Below, piece by piece: positions 1 through 10,583 of a stretch of 64,000 nucleotides of DNA. This DNA comes from Petunia secreta (Eukaryota; Streptophyta; Magnoliopsida; Solanales; Solanaceae): contig JARKIP010000021.1 of the NCBI GenBank assembly GCA_029990175.1, positions 23,937,501 through 24,001,500 of the forward strand, given 5' to 3'. A model generated the notes under the pieces. It was not told the origin of the DNA, ran no database searches, and was given only the letters and a program-made list of their open reading frames with translations. The position numbers and the translations under genes are program-made. The number at the start of each line of letters is the position of its first letter. Within the stretch, counting starts at the first letter, position 1.

Positions 1-156
1 CAGGATGCACCATTTGATCTAGGTGGCATTTTTGAAATCTGCATGGTACAGCCGGGTGAAGGCTCCTGTTATGCTTCAATTCAGTACATTGGCCCGGACG
101 TGCACCTGACTAACTGGAATGCAACTCCCTTCCCCATCAGGAAGGGGTCTTGGTAG
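1..156 (+). pseudogene. C-terminal end of Tat gag-pro polyprotein (partial)
   Basis: Fifty-one codons in frame 1, ending at TAG 154-156, match the end of gag-pro in element B (26020-26175) almost base for base. This is the tail downstream of the G-patch region. The terminal codons overlap a putative 5' splice site (GT at 153-154), so in a spliced transcript the TAG would be removed. The remainder lies outside the window, so integrity of the full frame is unknown. Confidence 0.8.
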
Positions 157-345
157 ATTGTTGTTTTACAGTTTTCTTTTGAATACACTTGGATATTCTA
201 AGGGTTGTATTGCAAATGTATTATTTTGCTCATCTTTCCTTTTGTAATTCAAACCCTTTTTTCATTAATGAAAGGCCTAAGAGCCAAGCTTTCCTTTAAT
301 CTCTGTTCATATCCCTAATTTCATTCTACTTTTGTTTATCTGTAG
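153..345 (+). other. Putative gag-pro/pol intron, element A
   Basis: A GT at 153 overlaps the gag-pro stop codon. A pyrimidine-rich stretch with a CTAAT branch-like motif (314-318) precedes TTTATCTGTAG ending at 345. Removing 153-345 joins the gag-pro frame to the pol frame without a shift. Splicing at this boundary has been reported for Ogre elements; here it is inferred from sequence only. A matching 194-nt interval is present in element B. Confidence 0.55.
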
Positions 346-3300
346 TGATATATCTGCTGGTCCTGATATCATGACATGTTCAAGGAACTTATCGTCCGTC
401 CAGGGACCGCAATCTGATTTTGGCTCCATAACCATAGTTGAGGTTGAAAGTGACGAAGAAAACATTGAGGAATTTGTTAACAATACTGAATATGATGGGG
501 AACAGGCTGATTTTGAAATAGGCCTGGAAGTTGAACGCCATGAGGGCAAGCCTAAACCCAATCTGGCTGATACAGAGGATGTTAATCTTGGGAGCCCTGA
601 TGATGTGAGGGAAACCAAGATAAGCATGTATGCCATACCTGAAGTGAAGAACGATATTCGGAAAGTGCTCTTTGAATATCGAGATGTTTTTGCATGGTCG
701 TATGATGAGATGCCGGGTTTGAGTTCCGAATTGATAGTCCATGAATTGCCAATTCAACCTGGTTTCCCTCCAGTGAGACAAATGCAACGGAAGTTCAAAA
801 CTGATATGATCAAGAAAATCCATGATGAAATAATGAAACAGTTGGATGCAAAAGTGATTCAATCGGTTCAGTACACTACTTGGGTTGCAAATGTTGTTCC
901 GGTTCCTAAGAAAGATGGAAAAACAAGGATATGTGTCGACTATCGAGATTTGAACAAGGCAAGTCCCAAAGATAATTTCCCGTTGCCTAACATTCACACT
1001 CTCGTAGACAATTGTGCCAAACATGAGATACAATCCTTTGTTGACTGCTATGCTGGATATCACCAAATCCAGATGGATGAAGATGATGCATACAAAACGG
1101 CATTCACTACTCCTTGGGGAACCTATTGCTACAGAGTGATGCCGTTTCGTTTGAAAAATGCTGGGGCAACCTACATGAGGGCTATGACTGCCATTTTCCA
1201 TGATATGATGCATAAAGAAATAGAAGTGTACGTGGATGATGTGATCATCAAGTCTAGAACTGCCGAAGAACACGTGAGAGATCTCAGAAAGTTCTTTGAA
1301 AGGCTCCGTAGGTACAATCTGAAGTTGAATCCAGCCAAGTGTGCATTTGGTGTGCCTGCTGGAAAACTGTTGGGTTTCATTGTTAGTAGGCGAGGTATTG
1401 AACTGGATCCCGCAAAGATCAAAGCAATACAAGAACTACCTCCGCCTCGAACCAAGAAGGATGTTAAAAGCTTTCTAGGCAGGTTGAATTACATCAGTAG
1501 GTTCGTTGCTCAACTTACCACAATATGTGAGCCGATCCTCAAGTTGTTGAAAAAGAATGCATCAATTGCATGGACCGAGGAGTGCCAAGAAGCCTTCGAC
1601 AAGATCAAGCAATACTTGTCAAGTCCTCCTGTTTTGGTTCCGCATGACCCTGGCCGACCATTGTTTTTGTACTTGTCAGTCAATGAAAACTCCTTTGGTT
1701 GTGTATTAGGGCAACATGATGCCTCGGGAAAGAAAGAGCAGGCGATTTATTATCTGAGCAAAAAGTTCACAGATTGCGAGGCCAGATACACTTTGTTGGA
1801 AAGGACGTGTTGTGCCCTAACTTGGGTTGCACAAAAGTTGAAACATTATCTTTTGTCCTATACCACTTATCTGATTTCCCGGATGGATCCATTGAAGTAC
1901 ATATTTCAAAAGCCAATGCCAACTGGCAAACTTGCAAAATGGCAGATTCTGCTCACAGAATTTGACATAGTTTATGTCACCAGAACTGCAATGAAAGCTC
2001 AGGCCTTAGCCGATCATTTGGCTGAAAACCCAGTTGATGATGATTATGAGCCATTGAAGACTTACTTCCCCGATGAGGAGGTAGATGTACTTGAAGAGTT
2101 GATTAATGAAGAAGAGCACGTGTGGAAAATGTACTTTGATGGTGCTTCTAATTCAAAAGGCCATGGTATTGGAGCGGTCCTCATCTCTCCCACGAGACAT
2201 TACTATCCGGCAGCTGCCCAACTCCGTTTCAGTTGCACTAATAACACATCTGAGTATGAAGCATGTATAATGGGTTTGCGTATGGCTCTAGACATGGACA
2301 TCAAAGAATTGCTGGTGATCGGGGATTCAGATCTTTTGATACGCCAAATGAAGGGTGAATGGGAGACTCGAGATCTTAAGTTGATCATGTACAAGCAGTG
2401 TATGGACGACCTTCGCCAAAAGTTCGATGTTCTAAAGTTTAGACATGTTCTTAGAATACATAATGAGCTGGCTGACGCATTGGCTACACTAGCCTCGATG
2501 CTTGTCCATCCTGATAAAGCCCATATTGATCCGTTAGAGATTCAGGTCCAAAGCCAACATGCATACTGCAATGTGATTGAAGAAGAAATTGACGGTCAAC
2601 CGTGGTACTTTGATGTCAAGAATTTCCTTCAAGATGGGACGTATCCTCCATTGGCGGAAAACAATCAAAAGAGAACCCTTCGACGACTAGCAAGTGGTTT
2701 CTTTTTTAGTGGCGGAGTGGTGTACAAAAGGACACCCGATTTGGGACTGTTAAGATGCGTGGATGCAACTGAAGCCACGAAAATTCTCAATGACATGCAT
2801 TCAGGGATCTGTGGACCCCACATGAGCGGGTACGTGCTAGCTAAGAAAGTACTCAAAGCGGGATACTTCTGGCTTACCATGGAACATGACTGCATTACTT
2901 TTGTGCGAAAGTGTCATCAATGCCAAGTACACGGTGATTTGATACATTCACCCCCTTCAGATTTGCACACAATGTCAGCCCCTTAGCCTTTCACAGCATG
3001 TGGGATGGATGTTATCGGGCCTATTGAACCAAAAGCATCAAATGGACACAGATTCATTCTGGTTGCAATAGATTACTTCACCAAATGGGTTGAGGCCGTG
3101 ACTCTCAAATCCGTGACCAAGAAAGCTGTGGTGGATTTCGTTCATTCTAGCATTATTTGTCGCTTTGGTATCCCAAGTACCATCATCACTGATAATGCGG
3201 CAAATCTGAACAGTCATTTAATGAATGACGTGTGTGAAAGATTCAAGATCATGCACCGAAATTCCACACCTTACCGACCAAAGGAAAATGGTGCGGTTGA

Positions 3301-3850
3301 AGCAGCTAATAAGAATATCAAGAAAATCCTTAGGAAAATGATACAAGGATCTCGTGATTGGCATGAGAAGTTGTCTTTTGCTCTGTTTGGTTACCGCACA
3401 ACTGTGCACACTTCTATAGGTGCCACCACATATTCATTGGTATACGGAACTGAAGCAGTCATACCCGCTGAAGTGGAAATACCATCTCTCAGGATCATTG
3501 TGGAAGCAGAAATTAAGGACACGGAATGGGTCAAAACCCGATTGGAACAGTTGTCATTCATTGATGAAAAGAGGCTCAATGCAGTTTGTCATGGTCAATT
3601 GTATCAGCAAAGAATGGCCCGAGCCTACAACAAGAAAGTGCGCCTGCGCGACTTGAAAGAAGGGCAATTAGTCTTGAAAAGAATCTTTCCCCATCAGGAA
3701 GAAGCGAAAGGGAAATTTACTCCAAATTGGCAAGGGCCATACCTGGTAAAGAAAGTATTGCCAAATGGCGCCTTGTACCTTACAGATCCAGAAGGCAGGA
3801 CAACTGAAATACCCGTCAATGCAGACGCGGTCAAGAGGTACTACATTTGA
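346..3850 (+). pseudogene. pol: Tat pol polyprotein of element A (RT-RH-aRNH-INT), one nonsense codon
   Basis: One frame encodes reverse transcriptase, retroviral RNase H, archaeal-type RNase H and integrase, interrupted by a single TAG at 2984-2986 just before the integrase catalytic core. Element B has TGG at that position, so this is a G-to-A change. The RT active site YVDD is intact (1229-1240). A second difference from B replaces the glycine of the conserved MPFGLKN motif by arginine (around 1141-1161), a position normally invariant in RT, so the enzyme may be impaired even before the stop. The integrase zinc finger (CHQC), the DD35E residues and a C-terminal GPY-type module are visible. 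The open frame extends to 332, but that codon is TTG and lies in the putative intron. Confidence 0.9.
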
Positions 3851-4184
3851 CTCCAAGATGGCTTTCAACTCGGGATGAATGCAAGGCTTTTGTTCTCTTT
3901 TGCTATCCCAAATTGTATCCCTTATTAGCATTTTGAATATTGTACTTTCGAGACATATTCTCGGCTGGAATCAATGTAATTGTATCAACATGAAATGAAA
4001 CTGAAAAGCATCAAAAAGAAACCTGGGCATTTGTCTAGAGCTACGTCTGACCTGATTCCTCTCAAAAGGATACGTAGGCAACCATTTCGGTGCGGTCACA
4101 ATAAGAGAAATTTCCTCTTTTCCTGTCTACTTTTATTCGCGCAAAGTTAGCCTCCAGGCTTGCGGAATATATCAAGAAAATCAG
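3851..4184 (+). other. Start of 3' UTR of element A
   Basis: Non-coding sequence after pol, nearly identical to 29871-30130 in element B up to about 4110. The two elements then diverge sharply. No gene is visible. Confidence 0.6.
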
Positions 4185-4860
4185 AGTCCCCAGTTTATCC
4201 TAAACTGGGGCAGAAATTATTTATATTTTTTAAGAAAATGGAGGAAATTCAATATTCCTCCCCATTTTCTTTGTGTTCATAACAGGGGAATGTTCGTTTT
4301 TTTTCCCTGTTCATATTGACGCAAAACTTGCCTCCAAGTTTGCGGCCAACGTCAAAAGAAATTTTGTTCCCCATTCCATGCTAAACTGGGGCAGAAGTTT
4401 GTTTTTATTTTATTTTATAAATAAAAATAAACTTTAATTTTTGTTGTACCATCCACTCACATGTTTTAAGGGATGTTTGGCACATCAGTCTCGAAATCGA
4501 GGAAGAAACTCAAAACGCCCAGTTTATCCTAAACTGGGGCAGAAGTTTATTTTTTTTAGAAAAAAAGAAAGAGGAGAAAGTCAATATCCCTTCTCTTTCA
4601 TTGTGTTCATCTCGGGGGATAATCTCAATATTCCCTATGTTTTCATAATAGAAAATTCAAAAGATAATTCCTCGGTTTCGCTAAACCGGGGCTACAGTTT
4701 GTTGATTATTTTAAAAGAAATGATTTCAAGGGTTGTATCATTCACCAAGTCATTGCATGAGATGCTTTCATACTGCTTTTCAAACTAAAAAAAAAAAAAA
4801 AAAAAGAGAAAAAAATAATCCCCAATTTGCCTAAACTGGGGGAAGGAAATTTGTTTTATT
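4185..4860 (+). repeat. Interspersed hairpin / polypurine-like motif family in 3' UTR of A
   Basis: A short motif recurs at about 4188, 4518, 4670 and 4820, with half-copies near 4378: a C-rich/AGTTTA arm, a 3-4 nt loop, and a TAAACTGGGGCAG arm. At 4188-4210 the stem CCCCAGTTTA pairs perfectly with TAAACTGGGG around loop TCC. The 4670 copy keeps the stem with changed bases on both arms. The GGGGCAG arm resembles the true polypurine tract before the LTR. Element B has only one half-copy (about 30220). Confidence 0.6.
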
Positions 4861-5794
4861 TTCACAAAGCGGTGATTTCATAGTTTGTGATATTCATCCG
4901 ATCGTCTCATGAGATGTTTCTGAGCTTTTATGTTGAACCCTCTTCTTCATAGCCTAACCAAATCCGATGTTACAGTCCAAATAAAGACCCTTCTGACCGA
5001 TCATTGAGAATGTCAAGCCGAGTAAGGGTATCAAGGGATAAGTTCCATGCTGTAAAGTCGCATTCTTATAAGCCGACAATCGCATTTAGGAGTTGGGAGC
5101 ACCAATGTCATTAAAGGAGAAATTCTCCGGGGAATCAAGATAAAGGCCAAAATTGAAGAAAGAAAGAAAAGACGGGGTCGAGCAGCAAGGAAAGATCGGA
5201 GGTTGATTGAGAGAGAGCGAAAAAAAAATAATAAAAAAAAGAAAAAAAAAAAGAAAAAAGAAAAAATGAAGTCTTGTCGGTGAGAACCTGAAAGGGCGCT
5301 GTAAGACAACGGTGAGTTAAAAGAACAAAGAGAGAGGCTAGTCGGTGAAAACCTGAAAAGGCACTACTAGTCGAATGAGGGTCGTTTGATTTACCATCAA
5401 GCAAGATTGGAAAAATGGGAGCAAAATCAGGGATAGACTATGTGAGCGGATTAAGAGTTGATTCCCAAATACATGTCATGTTAATAAGGTCTTCATCTCT
5501 TCGGTCCTTTACCTCTCCTGTAAGGGATATCATTTTTTCATCTTTTGGTTGGAAGCTTTTTCGTTTCCATCATTTTGTCTTACTTCAGTTCATTTCAGTT
5601 TCTCCAACATCAAACGAGCAAAGAAAGTCTTGCAAAACTTGTTACAGTTTCATAGTTGTACTAAAGCAAGTCAGGACCAACCTTGATAATTGGAGCCCAA
5701 TGTTTCACATCAGCACAAAGAATGACACACCAAGGGGTGTACCATGAAAGAGATCATCAAAGGATATGCAGATTTCAAGATGCAGTTAAAATTT
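4861..5794 (+). other. 3' UTR of element A, unique and A-rich part
   Basis: Contains poly-A/G runs at 4786-4813 and 5219-5266. The phrase 'tcggtgaaaacctgaaaaggcgc' occurs in variant form at 5277 and 5342, and recurs in element B at 30376 and 30445. Short open frames here are low-complexity and not credible genes. Confidence 0.4.
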
Positions 5795-5990
5795 CAAATC
5801 AAAGCTTGCCGAGCAGCAATTTCAAGCTTTCAACAGTCAAAGCATGCCGAGCAGCAATTTCAAGCTTTCAACAGCAAAAGCCCGTCAAAGCGGCAATTTC
5901 AATTTTCAAGTCAAGCCCGCCAAAGCGGCAATTTCAAAAGCCCATCAAAGCGGGCCAATTTCAGCATTCAAGTCAAAGCCACATGTGAAA
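5795..5990 (+). repeat. 36-bp minisatellite, first block (element A)
   Basis: About five or six degenerate units of roughly 36 bp with the core AAAGCGGCAATTTCAA; the first units carry GAGCAGCAATTTCAAGC instead. The same repeat reappears at 7277-7500 after two unrelated arrays, so the two blocks were probably once contiguous or seeded from one another. Confidence 0.8.
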
Positions 5991-6099
5991 AATGTGTGGA
6001 CTGTACAGCTTCCGGACATGAGCTAATCATGAGCGGGTGAACAGAGAGGACATAACTCACCAGGAAGACGTCAACCACAATAACATACTCCCCCAAGAT

Positions 6100-6605
6100 A
6101 ATGCGTCAGTTTCCTTTTCGAGTCATTTCCGCTCAAAGATAGCGTCAGTTTCTGCTCAAAGATAGCGTCAGTTTCCTTTTTGAGTCGGTTCCGCTCAAAG
6201 ATAGCGTCAGTCATTTCCCTTTCGAGTCAGTCTCGCTAAAAGATAGCATCAGTCATTTCCTTTATGAGTCAGTTTCGCTAAAAGATAGCGCTCATTTCCT
6301 TTTCGAGTCAGTTTCGCTCAAAGATAACGTCATTTCTTTCCATGTCAAGATCTGCTAAAAGATAGCGATCGTTTACTTTCCGAGTCAATTCCTGCTAAAA
6401 GATAGCAACCATTTCCCTTTTGGGTCAGTTTCGCTAAAAGATAGCACCCATTTCCTTCTCGAGTCAGTCCCGCTAAAAGATAGCACATTTCCTTTTCGAG
6501 TCAGTCTCGCTGAAAGATAGCGCCCATTTCCTTTTCGAGTCAGTTCTGCTAGAAGATAGCAACCACTTCTGTTTCAAGTTATTCCCGCTCAAAGATAGCA
6601 ACCAT
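6100..6605 (+). repeat. 39-bp minisatellite (element A)
   Basis: About a dozen variable units with core GCTAAAAGATAGC, or GCTCAAAGATAGC, followed by a pyrimidine-rich CATTTCCTTTTCGAGTCAG spacer. Unit length is close to 39 bp with indels. The same monomer forms the 78-bp dimer array in element B (31128-32300). Confidence 0.85.
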
Positions 6606-7268
6606 CCTCAGCTTTCTGTCAAGACCCATCGGGATAATGGGTTGCAACTTTTCAATTTCCAGAGGAAGCAAGATCCATCAGAGTGATGGTTTTAATTTTC
6701 AGCAAAAGCAAGACCCATCAGGGTGATGGTTTCTAATTTTCAACAAAAAAGTAAGACCCATCAGAGTGATGGTTTTCAATTTTCAGAAGAAGCAAGACCC
6801 ATCAGAGTGATGGTTTCCAATTTCCAGTATAAGCAAGACCCATCAGGGTGATGGTTTCTAATTTTCAACAAAAAGCAAGACCCATCAGAGTGATGGTTTT
6901 TTTTTTAAATTTCCGGAAGAAGCAAGACCCATCAGAGTGATGGTTTTCAATTTCCAGCATAAGCAAGACCCATCAGGGTGATAGTTTACAATCTCAGCTT
7001 TCTGTCAAGACCCATTGGGATAATGGGTTACATTTTTTTAATTTCCAGAAGAAGCAAGACCCATCAGGGTGATGGTTTTTAATTTTCAGCAAAGGCAAGA
7101 CCCATCAGAGTGATGGTTTTTCAATTCAGCAAGAGCAAGATCCATCAGAGTGATGGTTTTTAATTCAGCAAGAACAAGACCCATCAGAGAGATGGTTTTA
7201 ATTTTCAGCAAAAGCAAGACCCATCAGAGTGATGGTTTTCAATTCAACAAGGACAAGACCCACCAGAG
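6606..7268 (+). repeat. GACCCATCAGAGTGATGG minisatellite (element A)
   Basis: At least twelve units of about 40-60 bp, each with GACCCATCAGRGTGATGGTTT followed by a T-rich AATTTTCAGCAAAAGCAA segment. CCATCA-GAG-TGATGG inside each unit is an inverted repeat able to form a small hairpin. The array is absent from element B. Confidence 0.85.
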
Positions 7269-7500
7269 TGGTGGTTCCAAATTTTAGCATTCAAGTCAAA
7301 GTCCGTCAAAGCGGCAATTTCAATTTTCAAGTCAAAGCCCGTCAAAGCGGCAATTTCAATTTTCAAGTCAAAGCCCGTCAAAGCGGCAATTTCAATTTTC
7401 AAGTCAAAGTCCGTCAAAGCGGCAATTTCAATTTCATTCAAGTCAAAGTCCGTCAAAGCGGCAATTTCTACCTTCAATCAAAGCGGCAATTTCAAGTTTT
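7269..7500 (+). repeat. 36-bp minisatellite, second block (element A)
   Basis: Five to six units of 36 bp with core GTCAAAGCGGCAATTTCAA. Because 36 is a multiple of three, frames on both strands stay open across the array; these are repeat artefacts rather than genes. Confidence 0.85.
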
Positions 7501-8005
7501 CAAGACTACTCTGGTAGTGGGAGCTTCGGACCAGTTTATCAGCTTGGGAAGCATGGAGAAGTTAGCTTAGGAATCGTAATTTTACATTTCAAATGTTGTA
7601 TTTTCATTTTTCCTTTGTAAAGCAGTGACCACCAGCCAGCTAGCCTGCAGCAAGCGACCAGTAATCAGCAACGACAGCCTCTGTGTGCCTAAGAGTGTCT
7701 ACTATCAGCCCCAAGTACGTCTAGAAGAGTCTCTAGTTTGTCTAAGTAGTCTAGAGTGTCTAGTGTTGTCTTAGTGAGTCTAGAAGAGTCTAGTGTCTGC
7801 TTGATTGCGGTAGTCCCAGCTGCCGCATGTGAGGAACTACACTGACCTGATTCCTTAGTCCGGGGATATGTAGGTAACTTTGTTCTCGGTTAGAACCGAA
7901 ATTTAAGGTACGGTCACCATTTTGAAAAGCATGCTCTCGGCTAGAACCGAAAAACAAAAATTAGTTGTCGATTACTTCTTTGTCCGAAAACTCTTCGTAT
8001 TCCCG
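7501..8005 (+). other. 3' end of internal region of element A
   Basis: Non-coding. It contains short TCTAGAAGAGTCTAG-type repeats (7720-7800) and two TTCTCGGTTAGAACCGAA-type hairpins (about 7885 and 7935). The segment is shared with element B at 32420-32877, so it is conserved between elements whose arrays differ. Confidence 0.6.
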
Positions 8006-8021
8006 AACAAAGAGGGGCAGC
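8006..8021 (+). promoter_or_regulatory. Polypurine tract of element A
   Basis: AACAAAGAGGGGCAGC lies immediately before the LTR start TGTAATCACC. This is the expected site for plus-strand DNA priming. An identical tract precedes the 3' LTR of element B at 32878-32893. Confidence 0.85.
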
Positions 8022-10532
8022 TGTAATCACCTAATTTTGACACAAAAATGCTTAAAATTGCTCAAAATAGCCGTGTTAGATTCTTAGGATTTTAGCCGAA
8101 ATTTTCCTAAATTTTAGTCTTTATTTTAAACTAAAATTGTCATTAATTAGGATAGAAAATATGAAAATGGCCAAAAAATACTTGTTATGTGTTTGACTAT
8201 GATTCTATGTTTAATTGTGATAGTATTATAAATTTATGCGGCTTTAATTGTAGTAAATTATGAGTTTTTAGTAGCCATTTGTAGAAAAATCGCAGCCCAA
8301 TGATTTGGCCCACCAGCCCACACTCAAACCCGGCCCATTCCCTACATATATAAGCCCTCTTTCCTCATTTTTCAACACTCACACCACCTAAGCCTTTGGC
8401 TTGGCCAAACCCTAGCCATTTTTCTCCTCACCATCAGAAAATCCCGCCACCCCTCTCTGCCACCACCTTTCCGCCACCGGACCACCGCCTTCCGGTGGTC
8501 GGAAAAATACAAACTATACCATTCCGGAAAGCTATCGAGCCCCTCTATCCGTTTCTGGTATTATTTTGTCCAAATTCATAGCCGTTTTTTGCAGATCTGG
8601 CGTCAAAGTTTCGGTTAAACTTGAACTCCGGCGTTTTTTCCTTTTTCCCGGTAAGTGTTTGTTGTTTCCTCTTTCTCTCACCCTCTTCTACCACTTTCCA
8701 TACCCCATTTGCTCAAGATTCTTATTTTTTCCCCTCTTTTCTTGCTCGTGTTTTCTTTTTGTTATGTTACTTACTTTCTTACTTTTTCTTTTTTTTCCTT
8801 TATTTTTGTGATGTTGATTGTTCGTTGATGACCGTGATATGATGGCGTTTTGGGGACTGTTCTACGATGTTTGGGGGCTGCTATGGTGAGTTTTTTGCGG
8901 GCTGCTATGATTATTTTTTAAATGATGTGACGAAGCTTGCGGGGCTGATTTGCTTTTTTCCAGTTATTAAAACTCATAAAAAGTTGAGTTTGGACTCTAT
9001 TAGCTTAATTTAGAATCTGGCTGTATCTTTGGTTAATTGCAAGTTAGTTTGGTTTGTTTAGTTAAGCTAGGAAGCAAAATTTAGTTTAAAAGTCAGATTG
9101 TCATTTAGTTTGGGAGTATTTTATTTAGTTTAGTTGGTTTTGTTGATGTGATGGGCTGTCCTTTGAAAGGACAACCTACTTTTAGCTTTTTGGGACAGCA
9201 TAGGGTGGCTGAAAAGATGTCATAGGGCTGCTGTACTATCTCTGAAAATACTCAAGTATAGGGGTGTGGGCTTGTACTTTTGTGTAAGTATACACCCCAC
9301 CTTTTAGCCCCACCTTTTTTGGCTTCAATTTTCAGCACTAAATAGAGGTCTTTACTCCTCATTTAGACAAGGAGAACCAGCTGAAATTGAGAAAAAATTA
9401 AGAGCGAAAACACTTAAAAAAAATAGTAAGTTTGAGAGTTAGATTTAGAACCAAAAGCCTTTACATATAAGGTTTTTGGGGCATAAATCTTGAGGTAAAA
9501 AGGTTGAATAGGGTATAAAATGGGCTGTTGTAGCGGCTGATTTGGGGACTAAGTTGCTTGCCTTGGTTTGGTCTTGCTATTTCATTAGCTTCACTAGCTT
9601 GGAAATTTCTACACAAGGTAAACACAATTTACCTTATATGTTTTATCATTTTGGCAATGAAATGAAGTAAAAATCAGCATGTCTAAAGCCCTTTATTGTA
9701 TGCATCTTGTTATGAGTTTTATTCTAGTTAAAACTGGCTATTTGTGAAAACCAGGAAATATTTAGTGTTTATTTGTACAATTTAATTCTTCTATTATTTT
9801 AGCTATGTACGAAAAATCTGGAAAGTATGTAAAGGTTAGGCAAATTTAGGGTTTAACCATCAAAACTGCAAACGTGTTAATTTACTTACACAACCACCAT
9901 TCATACAATAGAAATATGGTCAATTGTGCAAAACAGACTTTAAAACTGTCCATTTTCGCAAAACCCTTCAGCCCACGCAAAAATGAAGAGCCATTCTCTT
10001 TTTTCTAAAAGCAGCCCATAAATCTGTTCGCATTTAACAAACTGTGCTCGGCAATGAAGTTAGTTACATTCTTTTAAAATAGACCAATCCTTTGTGAGCT
10101 TGGAGATGCGTAGTATATTTTATCTCTTTATTATGAATCAAAATGTGTATTCGTCCAGTCCTCTGTGAGGTTGGAAAGGAATGATACGCTCTTAATTTTC
10201 ACAATCAAAGCTTAAATTCAAATTAACGGCATTAATATAACAATCATATTTAATGAATCAAAATTGCGGCAATAAAGCAACTGTGCTCGCCACAGGACTC
10301 GAGGGTGCCTAATACCTTCCCGAGAGTCAACTGAGAACCTTACCCGAATCTCTAAACGCAGACCATTAGACGAGTCAAAGGTGTTCCAAGGTACCTTCTG
10401 GTGACTTGGCACACCTTAAACTATGTCAAGTGGCGACTCCGAGTTCTCTAAATAATACCGTACCTTTTTGAACACCAGTCACGAGCCTTTAAATAATAAA
10501 CAACTCGTTAATTAATTTTTTAGGGCGTGACA
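8022..10532 (+). mobile_element. LTR 1 (3' LTR of element A)
   Basis: A 2511-bp LTR beginning TGTAATCACC and ending GTGACA. Two TATA boxes are visible: TATATAAG at 8347-8354 and TATAAAA at 9514-9520. A GTAAGTG splice-donor-like site lies near 8650, and AATAAA at 10271-10276. The first 250-320 bp differ strongly from LTRs 2-6 and match the older inverted LTR at 39191-41598 at diagnostic sites, while the rest is nearly identical to LTR 2. This LTR is therefore chimeric. Confidence 0.9.
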
Positions 10533-10583
10533 GCTTGGCGACTCCGCAATTTTTTAAGAATCTTTTGAAATATGTACTTCAGC
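10533..10583 (+). other. 51-bp inter-LTR spacer 1
   Basis: Begins GCTTGGCGACTCCGC, the first 12 bases of the primer binding site plus 3 upstream bases. It then switches to AT-rich sequence not found elsewhere in the window and ends TTCAGC in place of the normal GGGGCAGC. Neither a full primer binding site nor a polypurine tract is present. Confidence 0.85.

Larger units (their letters stand above)
1..10532 (+). mobile_element. Tat/Ogre-lineage Ty3/gypsy retrotransposon A, 3' part
   Basis: The 5' side is cut by the window edge. What remains runs from the last 51 codons of gag-pro through pol, a 4.2-kb 3' UTR, a polypurine tract and an LTR. The order RT, RNase H, second archaeal-type RNase H, integrase is diagnostic of the Tat lineage, as is the long minisatellite-rich 3' UTR. 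The coding part is nearly identical to element B downstream, but the 3' UTR arrays are completely different. One nonsense codon in pol means this copy cannot make full-length Pol. Its 3' LTR is the first member of a five-LTR array. Confidence 0.9.

Noticed and set aside
389..1432. Antisense open frame of 347 codons (also at 26409-27452)
   Set aside because: It lies entirely opposite the conserved RT frame, follows its codon pattern, and has no recognised domain; a shadow of pol.
7229..7570. Repetitive 113-codon frame and its antisense partner
   Set aside because: The 36-bp repeat is a multiple of three, which keeps frames open on both strands.
8396..8842. Short open frames in every LTR (61, 81 and 73 codons), repeated in all copies
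   Set aside because: Several start with non-ATG codons, and they overlap each other in the C/T-rich leader. They are preserved only because the LTRs are nearly identical.
10218..10412. Minus-strand 64-codon frame repeated in all LTRs and half-LTR units
   Set aside because: Antisense to the LTR end, no domain; repetition reflects LTR copying and not gene conservation.
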